Shown here: piece by piece, positions 6,815-15,679 of the stretch | Layout: each line of letters starts with the position of its first letter | Numbering within the stretch: the first letter of the stretch is position 1 | Origin: a virus | Virus record (IMG/VR): IMGVR_UViG_3300044911_000374 | Coordinates: 1-33,453 of that record | Direction: 5' to 3' (one strand) | Length of the DNA: 33,453 nt | The notes under the pieces: generated by a model | What the model was told of the DNA's origin: nothing | The model's database searches: none | The model's input: the letters and a program-made list of their open reading frames with translations, nothing else | Position numbers and translations under genes: made by a program

Positions 6815-8227
6815 TTACCCCATAAATCCAAACATCTTGGCAATATCAAGTGCTGTATTGCTGTATGTTTCTTTAGCGTTTCTTGTGTACTGCCACAACG
6901 GGTCGCTCTTAAGTTGCTTTGTAAAGTCTGCAAATGTACGAGCATTACCTGTAGTGTTATCAACAACCTTGCCCATCAAGTCGTTCCATGTAATAGCAGT
7001 TGAGTCAACCTCAAGAAGGTTAGCCATCTGCGTGCGATAACTGTTAGTTACTTCGTATAGGTTACGACCTGCTTGCAATGAAGCCAAGAATGGTTTGTTC
7101 TGTGGTGCATCGTAAGCCATGTCTTTTACTGTCTTAATCCAGTAGTTTGCATCGCGACCATCTAGTGGGTCAAGTAACGATGTGTTGATTGTTTTCTTCA
7201 TAGTCTCATCAAGAGGTACACCATATAGGTATGCTTGCTGAGCAATGCGGTCATAAAATGAACCAAGGGTTCCGCCACCAGAAAAAATAATGCTGCTTTG
7301 TGTCGCAAGATACTGTTCTAGTTGGTCATCATCCCAGTTGTTCTCGATTGACTTAAGTGCAATGCCTTTAACAAAATCTGTGTTGTCAACTACTTTGCCA
7401 GTTGCAGGGTCAATCTGACGAACAGTAACACCCAAAGCCTCTAACTTGCCAAGCATTGAGTCCATTGTGTTAGCCACTTTTTCAGCAAAAGTTGATGCCT
7501 TGCGTGGGTCATGCGTATCTAAGAAAAATTTACGGATGCTTGGATAAGTTGCTTGCCACCATACGGTACCCTCAAGGGCATCCATAAAGGTATCTTCATC
7601 CCACTTCTCATCTTTAGCACGCTTAAGAAGAATATCAATCTGAGCCTTTTGTGTCTTATCTTCTAAAGATGCAAAAGTTGTACGAAGGTATGAAACCCAC
7701 AAATCTTTTATATCTTGACCAGGAGTTTCCGTAGGTGTTGGGGTAGGAGTAGGTGTTGGTGTTGGCTTCGGCTTTGGCGTTGGCGTTGGCTTATCAAATG
7801 TATTTGGGTTTTTGTCAAGAGTATTTGGGATGCCATCGCCATCTGAATCTGCAGGCTTAGTATCCTTTTCAACTTTTGGAGGTGGAACTGTAGATGCAGC
7901 AGCATCGTCAGCAGCACGAATTTTGTCACGGGCTTTTTGTGCAGCCTTTGAATCGTTAAGCGCCTCAGCACGGGCTAAATCTTCCTCAGCCTTAGCCTTT
8001 GCTTTTTCAGCAGCAGCCTTCTTAACCTTGTTGCGTTCTGCTGTTAACTCAGCATTTGCATCATTAAGTGCTTTACGCAACTGCTCAAGGTTTTTTTGTG
8101 CAGTCTTAAACCTAGCACTACCAGGCTTTTCGGATTTAATAACTTGCTCATTTTGATAAATGGCAACACCAATTTTACGGATGCGCTCCTGTGGAGTCTC
8201 AGGTACTACGGCTCTTGGGTCTGCCAT
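6815..8227 (-). CDS. Probable internal virion protein: coiled coil, Ca-binding-like motif, PT linker
   Basis: 470 residues in three parts. Residues about 1-105 form a long Lys/Ala/Glu coiled coil (EQLRKALNDANAELTAERNK and on). Around 128-146, DSDGDGIPNTLDKNPNTF fits a thrombospondin type 3-like calcium loop (DxDxDGIxNxxD). A Pro-Thr spacer (KPTPTPKPKPTPTPTPTPT) leads to a helical C-terminal domain of about 300 residues. The gene sits between the 133-aa and 504-aa genes with 1- and 2-base junctions, so it is co-translated with them. An ejected or core protein role is inferred from location. The Ca motif is rare in cytoplasmic proteins and suggests an extracellular or capsid setting. Confidence 0.55.
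   Translation of the reverse strand: MADPRAVVPETPQERIRKIGVAIYQNEQVIKSEKPGSARFKTAQKNLEQLRKALNDANAELTAERNKVKKAAAEKAKAKAEEDLARAEALNDSKAAQKARDKIRAADDAAASTVPPPKVEKDTKPADSDGDGIPNTLDKNPNTFDKPTPTPKPKPTPTPTPTPTPTETPGQDIKDLWVSYLRTTFASLEDKTQKAQIDILLKRAKDEKWDEDTFMDALEGTVWWQATYPSIRKFFLDTHDPRKASTFAEKVANTMDSMLGKLEALGVTVRQIDPATGKVVDNTDFVKGIALKSIENNWDDDQLEQYLATQSSIIFSGGGTLGSFYDRIAQQAYLYGVPLDETMKKTINTSLLDPLDGRDANYWIKTVKDMAYDAPQNKPFLASLQAGRNLYEVTNSYRTQMANLLEVDSTAITWNDLMGKVVDNTTGNARTFADFTKQLKSDPLWQYTRNAKETYSNTALDIAKMFGFMG
7725..7791 (-). repeat. Hexanucleotide-like repeat coding the Pro-Thr linker
   Basis: On the plus strand, GGTGTT/GGAGTA/GGCGTT-type hexamers repeat about ten times. On the coding strand they give (CC-ACx)n, i.e. 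alternating Pro-Thr with a few Lys. Such arrays vary easily in length by slippage, which would lengthen or shorten the spacer between the two protein halves. Confidence 0.7.
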
Positions 8228-8628
8228 TATCCTTGTGCCTCTCTTACATCCTGTGCGATGCGGTTGTAGATAGCATCCATATACTTGTTCTCTTGACGGA
8301 CAATAAACTCTCTGTCGTTTTGAACCATGTCAACGATTGCCTGTTGGCGACCAGTTGCACCAGTATCTGCACCTTGACCAAGGAACACACTGATTGCTTT
8401 AGACCTCTCAGCACCAACAGCATTGCGACCAAGGAGTTGCTGGTAAACAGACTGAACAGCAGCCTCAGCATCTTGTTTGGTGTAAACTGGACCCTTAGAA
8501 GAAACATCTCCACCTAGACCTGCAGCCTGGGCTTTTTCGATTAAGTCTGCTAAATTGATACCACTTGATGGCGTACCTGTACCCGCAGGAGTTCCTGACT
8601 TTGTATCAGGCTTTGTATCTTTAGCCAC
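8227..8628 (-). CDS. Small virion-block protein, unknown
   Basis: 133 residues from a GTG at 8628, right next to the giant gene's stop (TAAGTG). The first 25 residues are a Lys/Thr/Gly/Pro-rich disordered leader. Then come helices containing DAEAAVQSVYQQLLGRNAVG and QQAIVDMVQNDREFIVRQEN. The YQQLLGRxxxGxE pattern faintly recalls DUF4214-type repeats (YRxLLGRxPD), but one copy is not enough for a call. It overlaps the 470-aa gene by one base. It is probably packaged with its neighbours. Confidence 0.5.
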   Translation of the reverse strand: MAKDTKPDTKSGTPAGTGTPSSGINLADLIEKAQAAGLGGDVSSKGPVYTKQDAEAAVQSVYQQLLGRNAVGAERSKAISVFLGQGADTGATGRQQAIVDMVQNDREFIVRQENKYMDAIYNRIAQDVREAQG

Positions 8629-11600
8629 TTACACCACCACCGTATCATTGATAAAATAACGATTCATAAATTCTTCAAACTCTGGGCTTTCGGCAATAAG
8701 TTGTGTGCGTACTTGGTCAAGTACAAATACAATATCTGCATTACTCTTAGCCTCTAGCATGCGTGAGCCACCTGCTCGTTCACGCTGTTGTAGCAAGTTA
8801 CCTAGTTGCTTACGAGCATCTAAGTACACAGCCATAGCCTTAACTACTGGACGATTGCCATTTTGTGCCATCCACTTTTTATCTGCCAAGGCTGTCTCAA
8901 GTACTTGCGCTCTGCGCTCATACTTGCCACGGTCTGGAGAAATATATTCTGAGTACCAGTCAAGGTTATCCTCAGCCATCTGACGAAGCCATAGTTTCTT
9001 ACCAGCCATGATTGGCTTTAGGGCATCATCATTATCAGAAACAATTCCGTTCTGAATCTTGTAAGTGTTAATCTGACCCATCAATGAGTTGAACTGTGTC
9101 CAGCCACGCTTGATGTTTGCATCGCGTAGCAATTCTTCTGGGCTACGGTTCTGACGGTAAGTGTTCTTTGAACCAGGGTATGCACCTTGACGGTACTGCC
9201 ATTGGTATGCAGCCTGGCTAAAAGTGTACTGCCCATCAAAGTCATTGGCAAGGAAGCCAATAAGTTCTGGGTTGTCGTTAGCCTCGGCATTAGCCATAAG
9301 GTTCTGGAACTTCTTAAGATTCTTAACAGTACTGATGTTAGCCTCAAGTCCACCTGGTGACTTAGATAGGCTGACAGTTGCTTCAAAGAAATCAGGGTAC
9401 ATCTCAAGGAACTTAGCCTCTGCTTCACCTGGACCATACTGAGTCATGAACTGACGGAATGTTTGCTGGTAGAAGTCAGTCTCTGGGCTAACTGCAACAG
9501 GCAATGAGATTGAACCCAATGCACGAAGCATAAAGAACTTGTTTGTCTTGTCCTTAATTTCATCCAGAGTTGGCTCGTCTGTGCGCTTACCGCTGTTAAA
9601 GTTGTAAGTCTCATAACGAAGCATCTGGTTGAATGTACGAACATACAGTTCATCCTGTGTCCACATAGTACGCAAACGGCGTAGCGCTGCAGGTGTGAAC
9701 AAGTCAAGAGCGCTTTGTGGTTGACCAGCAGGGAACAGTGGTCGGAACGCATCCTCTAACTCTGGACGGTTGCGAACAATCAGATATGTTGGCAGTACTG
9801 CATAAGGACCAAATCCTGGGTTTCCAGGCTGACCCTGTGTAATCACATCAAGAGAAGAAAGCGGGATGCTTACAGTCTTAAATGAATTTTGTGCTACTTC
9901 TTGCCATGCCTTTGGAAGTGACTTGATAAAGCCTTGTGGTACTTGGATAACCAAGTTAGCCATGCCTTCTTCTGACAACTTCTTAGCATCTGTAATACGA
10001 TTGCCATCTTGGTCAATAACTGTCTGACCATTAACAATCTGTGCAATAGTACGACCTGCAGTTGCAACCGCTGTTGGGTTCTCAGCAATAATGCCAGACC
10101 AACGCTTCATTGTATTTTCATAGGCTGCAAAGAATGGGAACATCAACTGCATTACCTGGCTAGATGATGCACGGCTACGGCGAACAATGGTGAACAATGT
10201 ACGCTCAACTTCACGGCGTGCTTCTTCACGAGCGCCACGGATAGCACGGTCAATTTCCTCAGCAGTTAACTTGTCTGCTCCCTTTGCTGCAGCCATTGCC
10301 TCAAGGTTGCCCTTGATACGCTTGTTGTATGTTGCCTTCACCAATGGGTGACGAGCAAATACATCTTCTGGCAATGAGCCAAGGAAGCGCATAACACGGC
10401 GGTTAAAGGTATCAATCAGGCGTTCCTGGTCGCGATACTCTTTACTTGTTGTAACAAGCAAGCCGTTAATCTCTGGAAGGCTCTCTGGGTTGCTACCAAA
10501 TCTATCGCGTAACCAGTTCTGAACTTCTCCGCCTGATATGACCTTGCCATCTTCTTCCTTGACTCGGCTAAGCACAAGTGCTGTTTCCTCATCTGGAATA
10601 TAAACCTTAACTGCACCACGAGTGATGTTAATCTTCTCAAGCAAATCCTCATCTAGTTCGCCACCCTTAAGGGCAGTAAATCCAAATGACTGGCGTGGTG
10701 TTGTGTAAGTATCGTTAGCGTATTTACGACCTTCAAAGTTACGAGTCATCCAACCAAGGATGTCCTCATCTGTATCACCATCAAGAATCTTGCGGACAAC
10801 AGGGTCCATGATTCCTGTCTCAGGGTCACGAAAGTGCATGTTCAAAACATTTGCCCATGCTTCAAAATAGCGTGGGTCTGACGGCTTAACAGGGGCTACT
10901 GTACGAGCGCCAATGCCTGTTGTAAATGCCATCTCCTGAGTTGCAACCATTGCGTTCCATGTGTCCTCGGCTGAGGTACGACCCATGAACCATGATGCAT
11001 CTTGGAATACTTCTGGAACATTGTATTTGTAACCGCCAGCCTCAATGTCCATGTAGCCATAACCTGTGCGCTGCTTAATTGAAGCAGATTCAGCACGAGT
11101 AATAGCAGCGCCAAGGCGCTCTGACATATCATCAAGGTGTGCATGTGAAAGAGTAAATAGTCGAGCAAGGTTTTCTGCAGCATCTTCTACGCCATTGTTA
11201 ATAGCAGCGTTTACATTGTCCTTGTTGTAGTAAGGAGAAACAGAGTTGTTAGGACGGCGTGCTGCTTTCTTTGCTGCTTGCTTTGCTTGACGGCGTTCTT
11301 TAGAAGTAACCATTCTTGGCTCAAGACCAAGTTCTGGTAAATCTTCTGCTGCTTGAATCTGAGCGCGTTGTTCCATCTCTGTAACTGTGCGAGTGACTTC
11401 GCGCTTGCGACCTGCTGCATCAACAGACTCTGGCAATACTATGTATGAAACTCCGCCAGCACGCTTGTCATCAAGTACTACGGCGTTGCCGTAACCATTC
11501 TCACGAAGGTACTTATAGACAGGTGAGTTCTGGTCTTGCCAGCCCTTTGACTTGTTCCATGCATTAAATTCAGAAGCCTTGTTGTTAAACAAAGCGCGTA

Positions 11601-14600
11601 CATCCATTGGCAGTTCGCTCCAACGGGTCATAAACAATGATGGTCCATAAACACGAATTGGTTGAACATTACCCTGAGATGGGTTTACACGGAATACAGG
11701 GCGGTTAGTCCATTTCTTAAATAAAACTATCTCTGCCTCGTCTGTGTCTGCTGCAAGAACAAGTGTTTCATAGTCAATGCTTTTAACTTTTTTCCATTTA
11801 CCAGTAGAGTTTTTATACTCAACAATTTTGCCAGAGTTAACAGCATCAATCATATCTGACTGTAATCTAAGGGTTGCCTCATTAAGGACATCTTGGCGCT
11901 TTGGTGATGGAGTAGGTGCTTCTTCTACAATCGCTCGCAACTTAATAAACCGTGCAGTTGCTGGAAAATCTTCAGTTGCTGGTTGCACTGGAGATGCTTC
12001 AATAACCTCAAATCTTGTTCCTGATGGAAGCAATACTTCTTGTTCATCAGCATAAGAATTATCAGCCTTAAAACCAGCGTAAGTAGAATTTACATCCAAA
12101 CCTCTAGTGCCTTTTGGAAGTTCAATCATTACAATCACATCTTTTGGACTGCCTTGACTATCTACTTTTCCAGCAAATTTTTCAGCACCGCGTAATTTTT
12201 TAGATGTAGATACAAATCCTTTTTCTACAATTACATCGCCAACATTTGCATTTAGTACATCTGGATTTGATGTTCCACGATATACAACTGTTCTTTCTGT
12301 AATTACGCTTCGTTGAATACCACGCTTTAATTCAGCAACAGGAAAATCACTTGCAAATGATTTAGCCATAGCGCCAGTTGGAAGTCCTCGTAAAACATTT
12401 TGAATACTTGTTCTTCCAGTTAAATCTTCGCTAACATATCTTTTTAAAGCATCAAACTCTGTTTGTGGCATTTTTTCGATAACACCAGGAGTAGCAATTT
12501 CTGCACCAGGTGCAAGTTCTGGCTTCTGACCAAGACGACCAGGGCGACCTGATGGTGTTGGAATATACTGTTCAACAGAAGCAATTATTCCACCCTGTGC
12601 ATAACGGCGAGCAATAGCAGGTGATGCTGACATCGCGATAGAGCGAGATTCGTCAAGTTTAAATGCACCAGTTGCTGAGCCGTGATAGAGAGTGATTGAC
12701 TCTAAATCTGCAAGTACACCCTTGAGTGTACGAACTTCATCTTCAACAGTAAGTGGACCAACACCTGGAGTAAAGCGCTGTTTAAATGCATCACGCTCTA
12801 GTTCACCAATGCGTGTTGAGATAGCCTTAGCAAGTTGCTTACGGCTCATGTCAACTGCACGCAGTTTGTCAACCTCTGACATAAATGCGTATTGTAAAGT
12901 TGGCACATCATCCATGCGACCAGCATTAATGTTTACCTGGTCAATTAAACGAGTAAAGCCAACCTGACGGTTTTTAAAGAATCGTCCAACTGCATCTTTA
13001 CCACCTGCTGCAACCATCGCTGGCATAGCAAATCCCTTAGCCAACATAGATAGTTGTGCTTCGGTAATGTTACGAACGGTGTAACCAAGGCGCATAAGAA
13101 CAGAAGTCTTAAAGATGTCGTTGATGGTACCAAGGGCTGCAAGTCCCTTTTCTGTACGCATAGTTAAATCTTGAACATCAATGCCATCGAGTAATCCTGG
13201 AAGAATACTTTCATGTGACTTGATAGCGCGGGCTAACTTACGCATGTCTGCGATAATTACAAAGTTTGCAGACTCGCGCTGTAACACTGGCGATACTGCA
13301 TTGATAACTTGACCATTCTCAAGGTATGAGACGAATCCTTGGTCGCGGTGTGCCTTGATACGAGAAGCACGGCGGTAATCAAAGATTGCATAAAGGCTAT
13401 CAACAGTTGCCTGGTCGTAGTTAGGAAAAAGAACAGAAAGCGCTTCTTTCTCAGCACGCTGGATAACTCCATTGCGCTCGCCTGCAGAGGCTGCACCTAA
13501 ATACTGGTCAGCATAATATGCTGCTCGTGCGCCGAATCCGCCCTTAGATAGGTTGTTAACCTCACCCAAGAAAGCATTAAACTCTGTGTATGAATCACCA
13601 TCGTTAACATTAAAGATACCGCTTGGCATCTCATCTTTAAAGTAGTTAACTACCTTGATGATTGGGTGCAGACTTGTCTTTTGTATTAAGACAGATTCAG
13701 GTTCTGCAAATGTACGAGCAGCCTTAGCCTTAGACTTCTGAGCAAGTTTGCCCTCCCAAGGTCCACGGCTGAAACCATACTTAAACTGTCCACCAGTTTG
13801 TACTGTCTCAAGTGCTACGCGGAATCGGTCATCTTCGGTACTAGCCTTTGAAATATAACCTTGTAAAACTTCATTGTACTTAGGCGAAGTAATCATGTCG
13901 CCATCTGACTTACCCTCAAGAAGCATGCGATGTGGATGAGGAACATCGTTTAACGCATCAATGACTAAGCCAGCCTCAGAATCTACATCTACAATTTTTG
14001 AGATTGCATCTGTGTCTTTAAACATAACTGCGCGGAAAGTATCTACTACCTCTTGGTCAGTTGTTGCGCGACCAAACAGATACGCCATAGCATCTGGATT
14101 AGTAACTTTCTTTTTGCGCCAGTACTCGTATTGTTCTCTAGCATTTGAGTTAGCCAAGAATTTAATATCTGCTACTGCTTCACCTTCGCCATCGAGTGCT
14201 TTAACTAGCAATCCATCAAGGCGGTCCTCTGTCATTGCAAACTTACCAAATACTGCACGAGCAGTCTTGCCAGAGATTGTATCTAGCATCGGAGCCTTAG
14301 CAGCAATGACTGCACCCTTGCCAATAAAACCTGTAAAGGTTAATGGGTCAATAAGTGTTGATGCAGTAATGTCTTGAATACCTGAAAGAAACTTTCCTGT
14401 GTACTGGTTCTGGAACGCAGCCTCACGGTCCATTGGGTCAAACAGGTCAAAGCCAGCAGATAAAAACTTTAGGTTGTTATCTGTCCAGTCCTGTAGCCAT
14501 CCTGATTTATCACCAGAATTTTTACCAGGAGAGAGAACGGAAAGAGTCGCCTGACCAAGACTGATGTTTTCTTTTTCGCGTTCAACGCGGGCGGTGTAGT

Positions 14601-14910
14601 CGGAGTATGACTCGTTCTCGTTCTTAAACTTGTTGTACATGAAAGGTTGGTCAAGGATTGTTTCAACACCTTCACGGCGTACCTTGCCACCTAATTCGTA
14701 TGATGCTTCACCTACTGCAAGTAAACCGCCAACGGCAGCGCGAACAGGGGTGGTTGTAACCTTGATTGTATTCTTAGCAAGGTTAATGCCATCTACATAC
14801 CACGGGTCATCATTAGAACCCGCAGTTGCTAAATCTTTAAACAGTCCAGGCAATCCAGTAAAGTCAACTGCTGACTTTGCCATCTTGCCTAAATTTTCAA
14901 TCCAACTCAC
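8629..14910 (-). CDS. Giant (2093 aa) probable internal/ejected virion protein with ADP-ribosyltransferase domain
   Basis: Starts with GTG 14910 (TAGTG overlap). Residues 1-730 are mostly helical with Gly/Ala segments (AAVGGLLAVGEASYELGGKV). Residues about 740-785 (LYHGSATGAFKLDESRSIAM, then SASPAIARRYAQGG) resemble the first half of an ART-PolyVal-type ADP-ribosyltransferase. Residues about 865-970 form a complete classical ART: Arg878 in VVYRGTS, Ser-Thr-Ser 901-903 in KGFVSTS, and the Glu956-x-Glu958 pair in DEQEVLLPSG. Residues about 1134-1162 (LRENGYGNAVVLDDKRAGGV, SYIVLPES) look like the closing half of another ART-like fold. The C-terminal 900 residues are helical, with a hydrophobic stretch near 1585-1600 (VMQLMFPFFAAYENTMKRW). 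The place between portal and scaffold in a podovirus-like order suggests an ejected protein, so the ART may act in the host early, as T4 Alt does. Confidence 0.75.
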   Translation of the reverse strand: MSWIENLGKMAKSAVDFTGLPGLFKDLATAGSNDDPWYVDGINLAKNTIKVTTTPVRAAVGGLLAVGEASYELGGKVRREGVETILDQPFMYNKFKNENESYSDYTARVEREKENISLGQATLSVLSPGKNSGDKSGWLQDWTDNNLKFLSAGFDLFDPMDREAAFQNQYTGKFLSGIQDITASTLIDPLTFTGFIGKGAVIAAKAPMLDTISGKTARAVFGKFAMTEDRLDGLLVKALDGEGEAVADIKFLANSNAREQYEYWRKKKVTNPDAMAYLFGRATTDQEVVDTFRAVMFKDTDAISKIVDVDSEAGLVIDALNDVPHPHRMLLEGKSDGDMITSPKYNEVLQGYISKASTEDDRFRVALETVQTGGQFKYGFSRGPWEGKLAQKSKAKAARTFAEPESVLIQKTSLHPIIKVVNYFKDEMPSGIFNVNDGDSYTEFNAFLGEVNNLSKGGFGARAAYYADQYLGAASAGERNGVIQRAEKEALSVLFPNYDQATVDSLYAIFDYRRASRIKAHRDQGFVSYLENGQVINAVSPVLQRESANFVIIADMRKLARAIKSHESILPGLLDGIDVQDLTMRTEKGLAALGTINDIFKTSVLMRLGYTVRNITEAQLSMLAKGFAMPAMVAAGGKDAVGRFFKNRQVGFTRLIDQVNINAGRMDDVPTLQYAFMSEVDKLRAVDMSRKQLAKAISTRIGELERDAFKQRFTPGVGPLTVEDEVRTLKGVLADLESITLYHGSATGAFKLDESRSIAMSASPAIARRYAQGGIIASVEQYIPTPSGRPGRLGQKPELAPGAEIATPGVIEKMPQTEFDALKRYVSEDLTGRTSIQNVLRGLPTGAMAKSFASDFPVAELKRGIQRSVITERTVVYRGTSNPDVLNANVGDVIVEKGFVSTSKKLRGAEKFAGKVDSQGSPKDVIVMIELPKGTRGLDVNSTYAGFKADNSYADEQEVLLPSGTRFEVIEASPVQPATEDFPATARFIKLRAIVEEAPTPSPKRQDVLNEATLRLQSDMIDAVNSGKIVEYKNSTGKWKKVKSIDYETLVLAADTDEAEIVLFKKWTNRPVFRVNPSQGNVQPIRVYGPSLFMTRWSELPMDVRALFNNKASEFNAWNKSKGWQDQNSPVYKYLRENGYGNAVVLDDKRAGGVSYIVLPESVDAAGRKREVTRTVTEMEQRAQIQAAEDLPELGLEPRMVTSKERRQAKQAAKKAARRPNNSVSPYYNKDNVNAAINNGVEDAAENLARLFTLSHAHLDDMSERLGAAITRAESASIKQRTGYGYMDIEAGGYKYNVPEVFQDASWFMGRTSAEDTWNAMVATQEMAFTTGIGARTVAPVKPSDPRYFEAWANVLNMHFRDPETGIMDPVVRKILDGDTDEDILGWMTRNFEGRKYANDTYTTPRQSFGFTALKGGELDEDLLEKINITRGAVKVYIPDEETALVLSRVKEEDGKVISGGEVQNWLRDRFGSNPESLPEINGLLVTTSKEYRDQERLIDTFNRRVMRFLGSLPEDVFARHPLVKATYNKRIKGNLEAMAAAKGADKLTAEEIDRAIRGAREEARREVERTLFTIVRRSRASSSQVMQLMFPFFAAYENTMKRWSGIIAENPTAVATAGRTIAQIVNGQTVIDQDGNRITDAKKLSEEGMANLVIQVPQGFIKSLPKAWQEVAQNSFKTVSIPLSSLDVITQGQPGNPGFGPYAVLPTYLIVRNRPELEDAFRPLFPAGQPQSALDLFTPAALRRLRTMWTQDELYVRTFNQMLRYETYNFNSGKRTDEPTLDEIKDKTNKFFMLRALGSISLPVAVSPETDFYQQTFRQFMTQYGPGEAEAKFLEMYPDFFEATVSLSKSPGGLEANISTVKNLKKFQNLMANAEANDNPELIGFLANDFDGQYTFSQAAYQWQYRQGAYPGSKNTYRQNRSPEELLRDANIKRGWTQFNSLMGQINTYKIQNGIVSDNDDALKPIMAGKKLWLRQMAEDNLDWYSEYISPDRGKYERRAQVLETALADKKWMAQNGNRPVVKAMAVYLDARKQLGNLLQQRERAGGSRMLEAKSNADIVFVLDQVRTQLIAESPEFEEFMNRYFINDTVVV

Positions 14911-15362
14911 TACTGAGCCTGACCCTCTAATTGACTACGAATGTATCGGTACCAGTTACGAGTTGCGTTAGATGCATTTGGTGATTCAGCAACCTTTGCA
15001 TAGAAAGGCATATTAGCAGCGAGCGCAGCAATATCTTCATTGTTTTGCGCTGCAAGCATGCTTGGTGCTGCCATGATTTCTTCACCTGCGTTAGGTCCCA
15101 TGGCTGCGCCTGTATCTACTCCTTCTTCTGGGTAGAGTGTTCGAGCATCGAGAGGAACAATATCGCCAGTTGGAATCTTAGGTGCAACAGGATTGCCTCT
15201 ATTTGGCAACTGTACGCCAGACTTTGACATTGGGGCTTGAGTTTGAAGTTCATAAAAATCTCCTGCGTTGTCAATACCTGCAGCGTACTGTGCTGCTTGT
15301 CCGCTTGAACCGTCTCCACCTGTAGCGGATACTTTAAAATTCTTATTTGCTTCTACTGCCAT
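14910..15362 (-). CDS. Virion-block protein, unknown
   Basis: 150 residues, not recognised. It is Gly/Ala/Pro-rich and probably partly disordered at the start (KVSATGGDGSSGQAAQYAAG). There is a Pro-rich centre (GNPVAPKIPTGDIVPLDART) and a helical end (AKVAESPNASNATRNWYRYI). It precedes the giant gene and overlaps it by one base, so their expression is coupled. It could be a partner or chaperone for the giant protein, which is inference. The start lies in GGGGTAATCATGGCAG, the same 17-base start module used by the 504-aa gene. Confidence 0.55.
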   Translation of the reverse strand: MAVEANKNFKVSATGGDGSSGQAAQYAAGIDNAGDFYELQTQAPMSKSGVQLPNRGNPVAPKIPTGDIVPLDARTLYPEEGVDTGAAMGPNAGEEIMAAPSMLAAQNNEDIAALAANMPFYAKVAESPNASNATRNWYRYIRSQLEGQAQ

Positions 15363-15493
15363 GATTACCCCAATGCTAAATTAGCGTTTGAAAAATTGGT
15401 GAGCCTTTTAATGTCAAATGCTCAGGACTGTTTGATTTGTTAATCGCGGTTATCAACCCATTAACTCTGCGTTTTCGGCAGCCGACTATTTAA

Positions 15494-15667
15494 TTAGTTG
15501 TTTCTTGAACCGCGTGTGCCAGATGGCTGTGCAGTCTGATAGACCTTTCCTCCCTTAGAGGATGCCTTCTTCGCTGTCATTGGCTTCTGCATATTAGGCT
15601 TTCCTGCTGAACCCTGGTTAGCAGGCTTCTTGCTGTAGCCCTTCTTAAGTGCTGATGCTTTTTTCAT
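15494..15667 (-). CDS. Tiny Lys-rich protein with perfect ribosome site
   Basis: 57 residues: MKKASALKKGYSKKPANQGS, AGKPNMQKPMTAKKASSKGG, KVYQTAQPSGTRGSRNN. The ribosome site AAGGAGGTGA, 6 bases upstream, is as strong as that of the capsid gene, so high expression is expected. It lies 12 bases after the portal stop. It has 13 Lys and no acidic residues, a composition suited to neutralising packaged DNA or acting as a disordered linker. The codon phase is clean to a TAA at 15494. No family recognised. Confidence 0.7.
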   Translation of the reverse strand: MKKASALKKGYSKKPANQGSAGKPNMQKPMTAKKASSKGGKVYQTAQPSGTRGSRNN

Positions 15668-15679
15668 TTATTCACCTCC

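Noticed and set aside
15395-15417. TTGACA on the minus strand upstream of the 150-aa gene as a promoter
   Set aside because: No acceptable -10 element at 16-18 bases; kept out of the features.
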